A stretch of DNA of 64,000 nucleotides from Typha latifolia (taxonomy: Eukaryota; Streptophyta; Magnoliopsida; Poales; Typhaceae), in the NCBI GenBank assembly GCA_019914945.1, contig CM034099.1, forward strand, positions 16,642,704-16,706,703, given 5' to 3'. Both the position numbers and the translations under genes were made by a program. Shown here one piece after another: positions 12,003 through 21,536 of the stretch (the stretch's first letter is position 1; the number at the start of each line of letters is the position of its first letter). The notes under the pieces were generated by a model, which saw only the letters and a program-made list of their open reading frames with translations, did not search any database and was not told the origin of the DNA.

Positions 12003-12031
12003 CCGACGCACGTGCTCGGCACGTGCGTCGG
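12003..12031. promoter_or_regulatory. 13-bp inverted repeat containing two CACGTG cores in the LTR
   Basis: The arms CCGACGCACGTGC and GCACGTGCGTCGG are perfect complements with a 3-base loop, and each arm carries CACGTG, the core bound by plant bZIP and bHLH factors (G-box). On the minus strand it lies about 60-90 bases inside the LTR start, within U3, where LTR promoters reside. That it is a regulatory site is inferred. Confidence 0.45.
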
Positions 12032-12036
12032 TCAGG

Positions 12037-12038
<2 letters not shown>

Positions 12039-12074
<36 letters not shown>
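12039..12074. repeat. poly(T) tract, 36 bases
   Basis: Uninterrupted T run near the right end of the solo LTR, or poly(A) read on the LTR's own strand. Confidence 0.9.
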
Positions 12075-12079
<5 letters not shown>

Positions 12080-12097
12080 TTGGGGTGTTACAGTTTT

Positions 12098-13084
12098 CCT
12101 TATACATCTCCTAAACTTTCTTTTACCACATAGGTTCTTTGAACTAATTTTTGTTTGACACATAGACCCTTGAATTAAGAGATTTATATGGATATTTTTT
12201 TAGTTCAAGGTATTTATGTTGGTATAAAAAAGTTCAAGATATATATGGTGATAATCTAAGTGCTAAGTGTAATTATCCCTTTATTTTTATACTACTCAAA
12301 ACATCATAAAACTGTTTGAACACTTCTATAATGGCATTCATACAGCCTCAAACATCATGAAACCACTTGAATGCCCTTCCAATGATCCAGAATGCATCCT
12401 TAACTCGTTACAGTACTTGTAAATTATGTGATACATAAAAAAATCAATTTTTTATAGTCATACTCTTATAAAATGTTCTAAATACATCCAAATATTTTGT
12501 ATGCTAATTGCCAATATAAAATTCTAACATTTGTGTATTTATTTATATAGATTGTTTCGATTTGGATGCATGGTTCTTTGATCTTTTTTTTTTTATCTCT
12601 TGATGGATTGAGAGGTTTCCAATATTAACAAATTGTGGTCATGTGTTTACTATTTATATTTCCAATTATTTTTTGAAATTTGTTATCTTATTTTTATTTA
12701 GTTTTTACTTTCTCACTTGAGTTCAGTTTTTCATAGTTTGAGTAATATTTGGCTTTCCTAGTCGTAGATGGAGGCAGATAATTTGATAGAAACTCATGTG
12801 GAAGGAAGAGAGGGGGACGAGACGAAAGTAAGGGGATTTGGTTGTTACATTTATTTTTTCTCCTTTAAGAGTTAACTATGATATTAATTAGGACATAGTT
12901 TGATAAGTATAAGTATAACTAAATCTTATTTATTTTCACAATACAAGATGATGACACAATTGTTTATACAATTTACAAACAGTGCTATCCGATTAGACAC
13001 AGCTTTATTTTCCTTTTTATCACCAAAGGAATATTGCAGTTGAAATTGCAATACTCATACTTGTTCAATTGTGATGCTTAACTA
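12098..13084. other. AT-rich intergenic region
   Basis: No gene, RNA or clear repeat boundary is seen. The base composition matches the AT-rich flanks of the array. Confidence 0.4.
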
Positions 13085-13215
13085 TTAAACTGGTGAGTCT
13101 TCGTCAACCTCTTATTTTATGGGTTGTAATTTGGAAGCTTGTACTCGATCGAGCATCAATTTAATCACGATGGTTGCTGACATTAACCACATGACAACTG
13201 CAACAGCCATCCAAA
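13085..13215 (-). pseudogene. C-terminal fragment of the array membrane protein (type I)
   Basis: Read on the minus strand it gives the end of helix 4, a degenerate tail and the ending DSPV-stop, matching the tail of copy A and the GSPV-stop of the 26.9-kb copy. Upstream of helix 4 the homology fades into unrelated sequence, so helices 1-3 are lost. Confidence 0.65.
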
Positions 13216-13603
13216 CTTTACCTTCGTGATCAGCTATCCGAAACCATCCCAATACCAACCTTCGATCTACTTTAATTCATATCACCAATTAATGCCATAG
13301 TTTGTAAGAAAAAAGAAGTGATTTTTAAACTCTACAGCATAGCCACAGTCCAATAAAAACTTCCATTGAAGAACGATGTAGTACTCAATGGACAGATACC
13401 AGATGATACAAACTCCTAACTTTTTTTTCCTTTGAATAAACTGACAATTAACTCAGTAGTTGGCAAAAGCAAAACAAGATAACTGGCATCAACATCTAGA
13501 GTTTCTTATTTGGGTAAAAACTAGTAGTTGGAGAAAGAAAAACTCATCATAGGCGTTAATAACAACGGTTTATTTAATTTAAACACAATTGTCTATCCAA
13601 TCT
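13216..13603. other. intergenic spacer within the array
   Basis: AT-rich sequence with no supported gene. It separates a decayed fragment from the next, frameshifted copy. Confidence 0.4.
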
Positions 13604-14000
13604 TTACTTTGAAATATCAGCACCATCATCATCATCATCGTTCGAGTATATATTTTGGTATTCATTTCCTGATGCAAGAAGAAGAAATAGAATCCAATTA
13701 ATGACAATGGCTGCTGTTCCTGACATCACCCATATAACTATTTTGATAGGCCAAGGCATGACGGTCGCCACTCTAGAAGTGAACATGACGATTAACAACG
13801 TAGATAGAAGCCACACAACCATCTTTATCCTGTCCCTCGCAGCTGAGTTGGTCTGATCATCTGCAGCCTTCTCGAATAAACAAAGGTTCCAAAGAAGTAG
13901 AAGGGTTGGCAGATATAGAAGTACTATAAAGGCTGTGGGAATTGAGAAGCCCACCTGACAAGAAAGCAATTGCAAGAATTAAAAAAAAAAAACCCCCTCA
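13604..14000 (-). pseudogene. array copy B, frameshifted type I membrane protein gene
   Basis: The C-terminal 110 codons are open and clearly related to copy F: LLLLWNLCLFEKA, KMVVWLLSTLLIVMFTSRVA, and MPWPIKIVIWVMSG. The tail has a run of five aspartates from a CAT repeat on the plus strand. Near 13935-13945 the reading frame shifts. The other frame gives ILAIAFLSGGLLNS, the expected end of helix 1, then stops matching. Upstream, a run of 14 As (13979-13992) and further changes remove the N-terminus. The open frame has no ATG at its start. A functional truncated protein is unlikely. Confidence 0.7.
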
Positions 14001-14153
14001 GGGAGAGAGAGAGAGCAGACAGCAGAAGACAACTAATAAAAGGATTAATTGTTCAAAAGAAAGTAAAGAAGCTCTTGATGGCAAACCAACACCAGTTCAA
14101 GATCCTTACTTGTTCTTCTGTCGTTCGTAAATCTCCGATGATTAGTTGATTTA

Positions 14154-14678
14154 TTACGGTATAACTTTTGGGGTACTAATTATACCATCCACCACGGCGG
14201 CCACCACCATATACATGAACACGACCACCATCGCCGCGAGCAGCCACCACAACGCCACCTGCAGCCATTTTCTCATAGAGAAGCTTACCCTTTTCGTCAT
14301 CTGGAGAACTACGATAGACCAGAAGAGAAACAGAAATACTCCGTGCGACACGACGCCGACGGCAACCGAGAGGAGATCGCCTCCTCTTTTCTCCAAGTAG
14401 GCCACCGTTGCGTAGTTACAAACCGGTAAAGAGAGAAGGAACAGCTCCCACAGGAGCTGAGCCTTCCCGGATAAATATAAATGAAGGTTCCACAAGGGAA
14501 GAAGAGGGATTAATAGGGAGAGCACCCCATAGGTCGTGGCGTTGAGATGTCCACTTGGAAAGAAGAAGTGAACGAGCATGAGGAACGCAACTGCGACGGT
14601 GAAGATGCCAAAGGTGGGATAAGAACTGGGTAGAATTTCTTGGTGCTCGGCGTTGTGGGCGGAGGGAGAGGACTCCAT
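14154..14678 (-). CDS. small membrane protein, array copy C (type II)
   Basis: Encodes 174 residues from the ATG at 14678. A second in-frame ATG lies at 14708, but the inner one has A at -3 and G at +4 and the better start context. Helices are predicted at about 22-40, 50-68, 75-93, 100-125 and 137-162. Shared with copy E are NATTYGV (resembling its TSTTYGV), NYATVAYLEKRGGDLLSVA and a histidine in VSHGVFLFLFWS. The TT-Y-G-V-leucine helix parallels the TT-F-A-V helix of type I, which suggests one diverged family. No catalytic or binding motif and no signal cleavage site is visible. The function is unknown to me. Confidence 0.75.
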   Translation of the reverse strand: MESSPSAHNAEHQEILPSSYPTFGIFTVAVAFLMLVHFFFPSGHLNATTYGVLSLLIPLLPLWNLHLYLSGKAQLLWELFLLSLPVCNYATVAYLEKRGGDLLSVAVGVVSHGVFLFLFWSIVVLQMTKRVSFSMRKWLQVALWWLLAAMVVVFMYMVVAAVVDGIISTPKVIP

Positions 14679-14875
14679 ACTGAGTTCGCTCAGCCTTCTC
14701 GAGTGCATAAGAGAAGTATTGACTTCCGACCGCCACTAAAATAGAGAGCAAATAGAAGAGATGAGTCGAGCGAGCAACTCGATTTGGGTGAATACGTGGG
14801 CAGGTCAGATTGGTTGCTGACGTGGTTACAATAGATCATCCATGAAGTAAGCAATAAAGCAAGAGAACCACATGG

Positions 14876-14883
14876 GATGACGT
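14876..14883. repeat. 8-bp target duplication of the hAT-like MITE, left copy
   Basis: GATGACGT here against GATGACGG at 15458-15465: seven of eight bases match, as expected for an aged hAT insertion. Confidence 0.6.
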
Positions 14884-15457
14884 TACGGGTGAAAACGGGT
14901 CGGATTAACTCCGACCCGACCCGCTATCCGACCCGATTTGGATCGGATTCAGATAAAAATTTCTATCCGATTCGAATACGGATAGAATTTTTAAAAAAAA
15001 TTCGGATACGGATTCGGATACGGGTCGGATATATTTTTCGGATTCGGATATCCGTTTATCCGCATATTTTTTTTTAATGATTTACAATTTTTAATTTGCT
15101 TATTTAAATAGTAAATATTAATATTATTACTAATAATACGTTATATATTATTTATAGAGATTAATTTCTCTAATTTTATAAATTTGACATACAAAAAAAT
15201 TATTTATCGTAAAACTCTTACTAATTTTGTGTTAATTATATATAAATACAATATTATAATTATTTTAAATTCAATCAATATTCGTTTAAGATCTGATCCT
15301 CTATCTGGAAATTATCCGTATATATTTAGTTAGGATATGGTTTTAAATTTTGCTATCCGTCCAATATCCGTATCTGAATTCGTATCCGGACTAAAAATAT
15401 AGATCTGGATATGGGTTGAGCACTATCCAATCCGTATCCGATCTGTTTTCACCCCTA
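14884..15457. mobile_element. hAT-like non-autonomous DNA element (574 bp)
   Basis: The left end reads TACGGGTGAAAACGGGTCGG, and the right end read in reverse gives TAGGGGTGAAAACAGATCGG: matching terminal inverted repeats with 8-bp flanking duplications. Sub-terminal regions are packed with short CGGATA/TCGGAT motifs on both sides, as in hAT elements whose transposase binds repeated sub-terminal motifs. There is no transposase frame. Confidence 0.75.
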
Positions 15458-15599
15458 GATGACGGGAAAGCTATAACAGCAGACTTTCACAAAGGAATGT
15501 AACAAGGTCCAGGTGACAATGGGGTTCTCCGAGAGTTTTTCGTCACAACCGATCACCACTAGATCTTCGACAAATATATCCGTCAAAATAATCAAGCCT

Positions 15600-15810
15600 A
15601 GCCAGCCAGTTCGGCTCAATAAGGTTAAATAAGACTAGAAATAATTATAATCGAGTTTGGGTCTAGTATAATCGGGTTTGGGTCATAAACGAATCAACCC
15701 ACCTAATATGTTTAATAAGCATGTTGTGTTCAAGTTTATATAACTGACCCATTTGACCCGTTTAATTATACGGGTCGAATCGAGTTGGGTCGGGTCAACC
15801 CGCCAACCTG

Positions 15811-15854
<44 letters not shown>

Positions 15855-16730
15855 AAGTATCCTAACCCTCTCCACTCTCCAGTCCTCCAACTGCTTCTCC
15901 CTTAACATTACGAATTTTTTTGCCCCAATCTCTCTCTCCAACGACGACCGTCTACCGCCGCGTCTCCACCTACCGCCTGCCATCACCATTCTCCGTCTCC
16001 CGCGTCTTTGCTAGCTGTCTCCACTCTCCTTCTCTGCCTACCACCGAGTCTCCACTCCCCGTATACACTACTGCATTGTTGCAATCTCTGCCTGCCACAG
16101 CCCTCTGCCGCGATGCCTCCGTTCTTATCTCCATGTGCCGCGATGCCTCCATCCATGTCCCCGTCTCCGCTTGCCCTCCCCTCCTCTCTTTGCTATGTTC
16201 ACTCTCCTCCAACTGCCTTTCCGTTTCTAACTGCACCGACCGCCTCATCTTCCTCGGCAGATCCAGAACTCGCCACCATGGGAGCCAGCTCTTGGAGCCT
16301 TGCCTTCGCCGCTACCGTTTCGCCAACTCCGACGATGAAGCTGAGCTAATTTGAATTTATTTTTACTAAATTTTCCTGTAGTATTATAAATTATGCTGGA
16401 TTTGTGTAAATGTGTGATATTTTGTCTTTGTGGGTGTTGTATTACGCTAGTTAAGTATAAACGGGTTAAATGGATGTAAAGTTAAATGGGTTGTATTGAC
16501 GAGTTAAATGGGTCGTGTCGGGTTAAACGGGTTATATAAAATATATAATTTATTTATTAAATGGGTTAAACGCGTTGTGTCGTGTTACCCGTTTAAATGG
16601 GTCATGTTCGTGTTTAGAAAAATTGACCCGTTTATTAAACGGGTTGTGTTCGTTTTAGTACTATCTTGACTCGACTCGAATCCGACCCGACCCGAAGTCA
16701 GCTAACCCGACCCGATTGCCGCCCCTATAT
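15600..16730. mobile_element. degenerate hAT-like repeat with CGGGT-rich ends
   Basis: Runs of (a)cgggt(c/t) motifs lie near 15655-15800 and, in the opposite sense, near 16440-16720. The right end reads, in reverse, TATAGGGGCGGCAATCGGGT, a typical hAT-like terminus. The left terminus is unclear, and no 8-bp duplication was found. The inside (15795-16354) is pyrimidine-rich and opens frames of 92-144 codons in both directions, rich in serine and proline, which I regard as compositional. A TA repeat lies at about 15812-15849. Confidence 0.5.
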
Positions 16731-17999
16731 ATATATAATATAAGTAATATTTTTTATATTATATTATAACTTTATTATATTTTAAGATTACTTAAGTGGA
16801 TTGTTATATATTCTAATCTTATAGAGCCTAATTTTAAATTTTAATTCTATTAATTTAAAATTTTGAATTAGATCTTATTTTATGCTTGATCAAGTTTAAA
16901 TTTTGGCTTGAATTTATTGAAGTTTGAAATTGTTTATTAATCTGCTTAGCTCGAGCTCGAAATTAACTCAAAATTGGCTCAAATCAAAATAATTATAATT
17001 TAAGCTTGATTACAAATATAAGCTTAAATTTTTCTTTATTTTTCTTTTCACTTTTCTTACTTTGCAACTTCTCTACAATTGCATAGCAGACTGACCCTTT
17101 TCAATTTAATTTTTTACTTTTATCTAAATTTCAAACTTTTGAATTTTAATTTTTAATAAAACTCATTAGTAATATCTATTTAGTTTTTGTAAGCGTTTCC
17201 ACATAACATGTAGATACATTATTTGACAGCATGTCAGACAAAATTATTCCTAGTATTGTTGTTCCGAGCATCTAGAAATCAAAATTCCACCATAGAAGAG
17301 TAGCATCTGGGGATCTATCTTCCCCCCCTTTTTTTTTATCTAGAAGATTTGATCAGATTGTTGTTCAAGAGCTGTCAGACATCAAAAGCCTAATCCTTGG
17401 AGTCACTATTCTTAATTTTCTGGATAGGATTTGGTGAAAATTCACCGTCAACAATTCACCTCTTTCCAATGCACTTTGTGTCGATGAGCTTCTTTCATTT
17501 CATTGCCGCTATACTCTCACAGTGGTTAATAGCTTCGGCTCAAAATTAAAATTCACTTTGACAACTAATTTAGGACTTCTATCTCTCCTTCCCTCCTTGA
17601 GCCCCAAGAGTCTTTTATCTTTGTCATATAGTAACAAATTTATAGAAAACGCAACAAAAGAGTCTTCAAATTCAAAGCTCACCCCAATTAGCTATCTTCT
17701 TGAGCTGATTGGTCGTCGGTCAAAATAGAAACCATTCCAAGGACAATGGTATATGAGAATGGGATAATGCCATTCCACTTAAACTTCTTAGATTTGGTGT
17801 TTGGTCCAAAATTTTCTAATGTGAAAATAACGCATCACATAGATAATTACTTAGCCTCGAAGGTTCCAATCTGCATCCATCCCACAATTATCTTCACATA
17901 GCTTACTTAGCCTCTAAGCTGCAGTCAACCCACCTTATCTTTTCCTTTCTCAAAGTTAAAACAAACACTGAATTGTGACTTAATCTCTTGATTTGATGG
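16731..17999. other. AT-rich intergenic region
   Basis: There is no supported gene. Short GAGCTCG/AAATTGGCTCAAAT motifs around 16940-16990 resemble those in the repeats at 20.3 and 31.5 kb. Confidence 0.4.
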
Positions 18000-18190
18000 G
18001 TTGCTCTCTAGAAGCTTCTTTACCTATTCGATTGGGACGCAGAAACATAAAATAGAACACAATTAGAAGGGTTGTTTCTGACATTAAAAACATAACAATT
18101 GCAACATCCTAAGTCGTGAGAGCCTTCGTGAATAAACGATAGTTCCAAAAGAGAAGTAGGAAGGCTCGAAGAGATACAACTTTAAAGGTT
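18000..18190 (-). pseudogene. array pseudogene, C-terminal half
   Basis: Minus-strand translation gives a degenerate helix 4 (VMFLMSETTLLIVFYFMFL), a tail and part of the helix 2-3 loop. Stops and the loss of the helix 3 region show decay. It ends at AAAGGTT, where a MITE-like segment begins. The homology resumes at 18795. Confidence 0.6.
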
Positions 18191-18794
18191 TTTTTTATTT
18201 TAGAGGTTTTTTATAAATTATATCTTATATTTTATCTATTTTGTAATTTATATTTTATCTTTAAAAATTTTGTAATTTGACCTTTCATTTTTTTCATATA
18301 ATTTTTATTTAATACTCTGGATTAACTTAAATGGTACTAGAAAAAAAATATTTCGTTATAATATATAAAATATCTAAATTATTTATGTTTTTTTCATTTT
18401 CATTTTCTCTTCTCAAAAAAGAAGAAGAAGAAAATGAGGAGAGAAAAAGGGAAGATTAGAAAATGCGGCGGTGACGACAATAGTGGAGGAGATAGGTGAA
18501 AATTTTGGTAGAAGAATATAAAAAATAAAAGGGAATTGTGAAAGTATTTTAGTAACTTAGTCGACCTTAGTCAGTCAAAATAACATCCGAGTGTTAAATA
18601 AAATTATAGAGAAAAATAGGGGGTCGAGTTAGAGAGGGTGTGAATCACAAAATATGTAAAATATAAGGCGTCGCCTATAAAAATCTTTTATTTTTTATTC
18701 AAAGGACATCTACCCATTTTCATTAGAAAAATAAAGAATGCTTCAGCTCACTGTTAACACCCCCACCATCAATTCCAACTCCTTATACAGCTCC
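18191..18794. mobile_element. MITE-like insertion in an array pseudogene
   Basis: The same 7-mer AAAGGTT occurs immediately before (18184-18190) and at the start of resumed homology (18795-18801), consistent with a target duplication. Inside, the segment near 18195-18260 (ttatattttatctattttgt) is an approximate inverse of that near 18640-18712 (acaaaatatgtaaaatataa), giving long imperfect inverted ends. The last about 80 bases before 18795 are not explained by these ends. A related right end occurs at 60240-60345. Confidence 0.5.
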
Positions 18795-19020
18795 AAAGGT
18801 TGTGGAATTGAGTAGTTCATTAGATATGAGGAAAGGCAATTGAAAGGGTTAAAAAATCCCAGAAGAGAGCAAAATAGAGACCAAAATTAGTATCAGAGGT
18901 TGTAGTTTCTTGCCCGAACCCCAAAGATTGTGCAGTTGAGAAACCAATAGGATGAGAAAAGAAAATTCAAGGCTGAAGAAACCCAAACCCCAGGAGAGAG
19001 AGCTGGTACCAGAAGAGGAC
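18795..19020 (-). pseudogene. array pseudogene, N-terminal fragments in tandem
   Basis: Two successive pieces (about 18795-18930 and 18895-19020) resemble the nucleotide sequence of copy F around its helix 1 and start (compare 26780-26930): both contain the aaggcaattgaaagggtt- or aagaaaattcaagg-like motif and a following ccccag/cccagaagagag. They carry no usable frame. The first is the likely continuation of the MITE-interrupted pseudogene. The second belongs with the fragment at 19093-19300. Confidence 0.5.
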
Positions 19021-19092
19021 TAGTAAAAGTATTGTCCGAAAGAAAGCAAGATCCATATTTGTGCCCCGTCGTTGGTATATTTAATTCGATGC

Positions 19093-19300
19093 TTAAACCG
19101 GTGAGCCATCAGGAATCTCCTTGAAATTTTGCAACTTGAATGCATCATCACCACCATCAAGGAACTTTGGCGTCTACATTCTGATGCAAGAAGAAGAAAT
19201 AGAATCCGACAATACTGGTGGTTCATGACGTCGCCTGCAAAAACTATTGTGATACTTGCGACCATTAAAGTGAACATGGAAATTAACAAGGTGTTGTTAC
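19093..19300 (-). pseudogene. array pseudogene, C-terminal fragment (type I)
   Basis: In the correct frame the minus strand ends FKLQNFKEIPDGSPV-stop, nearly the tail of copy F (SKLQNSKGIQGGSPV). Further upstream it shows a decayed helix 4 and part of helix 3. Frameshifts separate these blocks, and helix 2 is missing. Confidence 0.65.
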
Positions 19301-19471
19301 TCATTAGGTGTTAAATTGTGAATACAACAGGACATAACCTTGAGCTCGATCCCTAAAAACACCACACACACACAGTCTTGAACCCTAACAGATGAACACA
19401 CTAGACGAGGAATTAAGAAAGTAAAGAAAAAGAAACTATGACATGGTGGTGAACAACACTTGCAGGCGGCC

Positions 19472-19903
19472 CTAGAAAAGAAAGAGTTGCCATATAACAA
19501 GACGACGTTCTTGCATGACTTCCAGCTCCCTGATCCAAGTCAGTTGTTCAAGACTACCTCTGTGGATATCAAACCAGAATGGAGAACATACGAGACCAAA
19601 AGGATTAATAACAGGCGAAACCAAAAGGGTAATTAACATAACGACCTGCAGTGTGATCAATGACCAGGTTGCCACTTTGAGCCATTTTTTCGCAGCTAAG
19701 CTTGGGAAATAGGGACAAAGGAGACACCAGAGAAGGAGCACAAAACCCATATGGGACACCATCGAAAAGGGATCTGGTTTTGCCCCATAGACGGCTGCGA
19801 GGACGGCAAATCCCAGGAGAGATATCCGAGTGGCTAATTTGGTACGGGGACCGAAGCCAAACGTTTTCTTCTGAGACTGGGAGGAGCGAATTGAGGCAGC
19901 CAT
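19472..19903 (-). CDS. small membrane protein, array copy D (short, type II-like)
   Basis: Encodes 143 residues from an ATG at 19903. Predicted helices are at about 26-40, 46-64 and 77-98. Residues 45-95 resemble the second half of type II copies: MVSHMGFVLLLWCLL against VSHGVFLFLFWS, and KKWLKVATW against RKWLQVALW. A basic N-terminus (SQSQKKTFGFGPRTKLATR) replaces helices 1-3 of copies C and E, and the C-terminal 45 residues match none of them. It may be a 5'-recombined copy that is still open by chance or a shorter functional protein. The function is unknown. Confidence 0.5.
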   Translation of the reverse strand: MAASIRSSQSQKKTFGFGPRTKLATRISLLGFAVLAAVYGAKPDPFSMVSHMGFVLLLWCLLCPYFPSLAAKKWLKVATWSLITLQVVMLITLLVSPVINPFGLVCSPFWFDIHRGSLEQLTWIRELEVMQERRLVIWQLFLF

Positions 19904-21109
19904 GGCAAAGCTTGAAAGGTACTAGCTATTTGGAAGGGAGAAAGCTGCTGCTGGGTTATTTCTAATCTCCTTGCTCGTGTGCAAGGAGAACCGATCGAGA
20001 GATCAAGACACCAAAACTTCACACAATTTTCTCGAGTCAAGATCCTATTTTTTGGAAGCCAAGTACATGATAATTGCCGTCACTATCTTACGGTATATAA
20101 GAGTAGACAATGAAGAAACTGATACGCAGCATCACATCGTGGGACAATTACTCGACTACCCATCAAAACTTGGATGATCACCAAGACAATCTTAATAAGG
20201 ACTTGGGAGAGGAATGTTGTCTAATTACCCCTAGCATTGAGGAGCTGGGCTGTGAAAATAAACAAGCGGTTTGAATTTAGCTCGAGCTCGACTCAATTAA
20301 AATTGAATAAGCCTGAGTCTTAAGTTTAAGTTCGATTTGTATTTCGAGCCGAGCTTAAGTTAGAGTCGACTTACTCAGGCTCAATATACATAAGAATCTA
20401 AAATTTCAAACCCTAAAATCCTTATTCACAAATCCCTTATCCCGCAGCATCCTCCTCCATAACCTATCCAAGTCGTCGAGCTTCTTTAAGCTGCCACGGC
20501 GGAGTGTTAGGGAAGATCTCTAACACGTAACTTGATTCGATTTACAGAAGGAAGTAAAGCAGTTGAGGGGCAAAGGACAAATAGATAGAAATAGTTGCTG
20601 TCCAAGTATATGATTGAAACTTTAAAAATAATAATATGATATCAAGGTTTCCCACGTTTGTAGAATGCGACCACGGATTGGGTGTGAAACCAAAAACAAT
20701 GGTCGCTGCAATCGGTTTGACGTTTTTCTTAACTGTAATATTTAGGAAGTTTTCTAGCATTGTACATTTTATGATATGCTCCCCAATAAGTTGAATTCAA
20801 GCGGACTCTCAAACCGAGCTAGAGCTGACTCAGTTAAGCTCAGCTCATTTATGCTCTATTTCTACCTACCGTTAGAACTTCTACTTTTGTCTTGTAATTC
20901 ATACAAATTATTAGATTATGTGAGACTAATCAAAGTATTCTTTAAACAAATGCACCCAAAAGTCAAAGATTCCACCAGCAAGACATACGTCAGCTGTATT
21001 TAATATTTTTCTTTTTCTTTTCTTTTAATATATTTAGTAAATATATTTTACCCAAGCCAGTTTCTATGTGGTACCAAATTAACTATGTCTACTTTACACC
21101 CTCAAGTGG
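19904..21109. other. intergenic region with GAGCTCG-type repeat pieces
   Basis: Around 20265-20400 and 20795-20840 the sequence carries the gagctcgactcaattaaaat and agctgactcagttaagctca motifs of the repeat seen at 30893-31645. The two blocks point inward, suggesting a degraded hAT-like or similar element of about 0.6 kb. No gene is supported. Confidence 0.45.
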
Positions 21110-21500
21110 TGACTGGTGATCGATCGGTTGTGGATGCATAAGATGGAGGAGTCCTAATTCCCACCCCCTGACATCTACTCCCGTTCCGATCCATATGGAC
21201 TTTGAGATTCATCTGATTGCTTTAAGATCTTAAACCAGTTCAAATCTCAATTCGTTAAATTTTTACTGGCAAAAGAGCAATTCCGATGCATGAAAACTCC
21301 ATTCTACAATGATGGTTACGAGGACGGAGAGGATAAAGAGACGACGCAATAATTTTCCACGAAAGGTTACTCGGTTGTCTACATACCAAATTGTAGACTT
21401 ACGCTACAACTGGTCTATATGCTGGGGACTATTGCCAAGGTATCTCCATCTTTGAATCTTTGTAAAGAAAAAGGGACACCGGAAATCCATAGTCCCATTG
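21110..21500. repeat. diverged duplicate of the 29.3-30.3 kb intergenic segment
   Basis: Matching blocks in the same order and orientation include gtcctaattcccacc (21150 and 29345), cccgttccgatcc (21180 and 29373), gagcaattccgatgcatgaaaactccattcta (21266 and 29584) and caaattgtagactt (21387 and 30249). Spacing differs because of insertions in either copy. This is a segmental duplication on the same scale as the gene array. Confidence 0.7.
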
Positions 21501-21536
21501 CATTCAACAGTTTGTAACCGAAAGATAAATCTTAAT

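Larger units (their letters stand above)
9525..12092 (-). mobile_element. solo LTR, Ty3/gypsy type
   Basis: The segment begins TGAAACACCC and ends GGGTGTTACA on the plus strand, so its ends are TG...CA with near-complementary 10-bp termini. It is flanked by the 5-bp repeat GTTTT. Read on the minus strand it begins TGTAACACCCC, a start common in large chromovirus-type (Tekay/Del-like) LTRs. No gag-pol or second LTR adjoins it, so it is a solo LTR left by recombination between two LTRs. It is 2568 bp long. Its minus-strand 5' end is unusual: a GC-rich block (about 11290-12035) precedes a 36-base T run (12039-12074). Long frames in this block (for example 11436-11921) reflect GC composition, not genes. 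Confidence 0.75.

Noticed and set aside
11205..12022. Several 110-166-codon frames on both strands
   Set aside because: They overlap in all frames inside a GC-rich low-complexity part of the solo LTR (proline/glycine/arginine runs) and show no domain.
15795..16354. 92-144-codon overlapping frames on both strands
   Set aside because: Pyrimidine-rich repeat interior; serine/proline-rich and without conserved motifs, so compositional.
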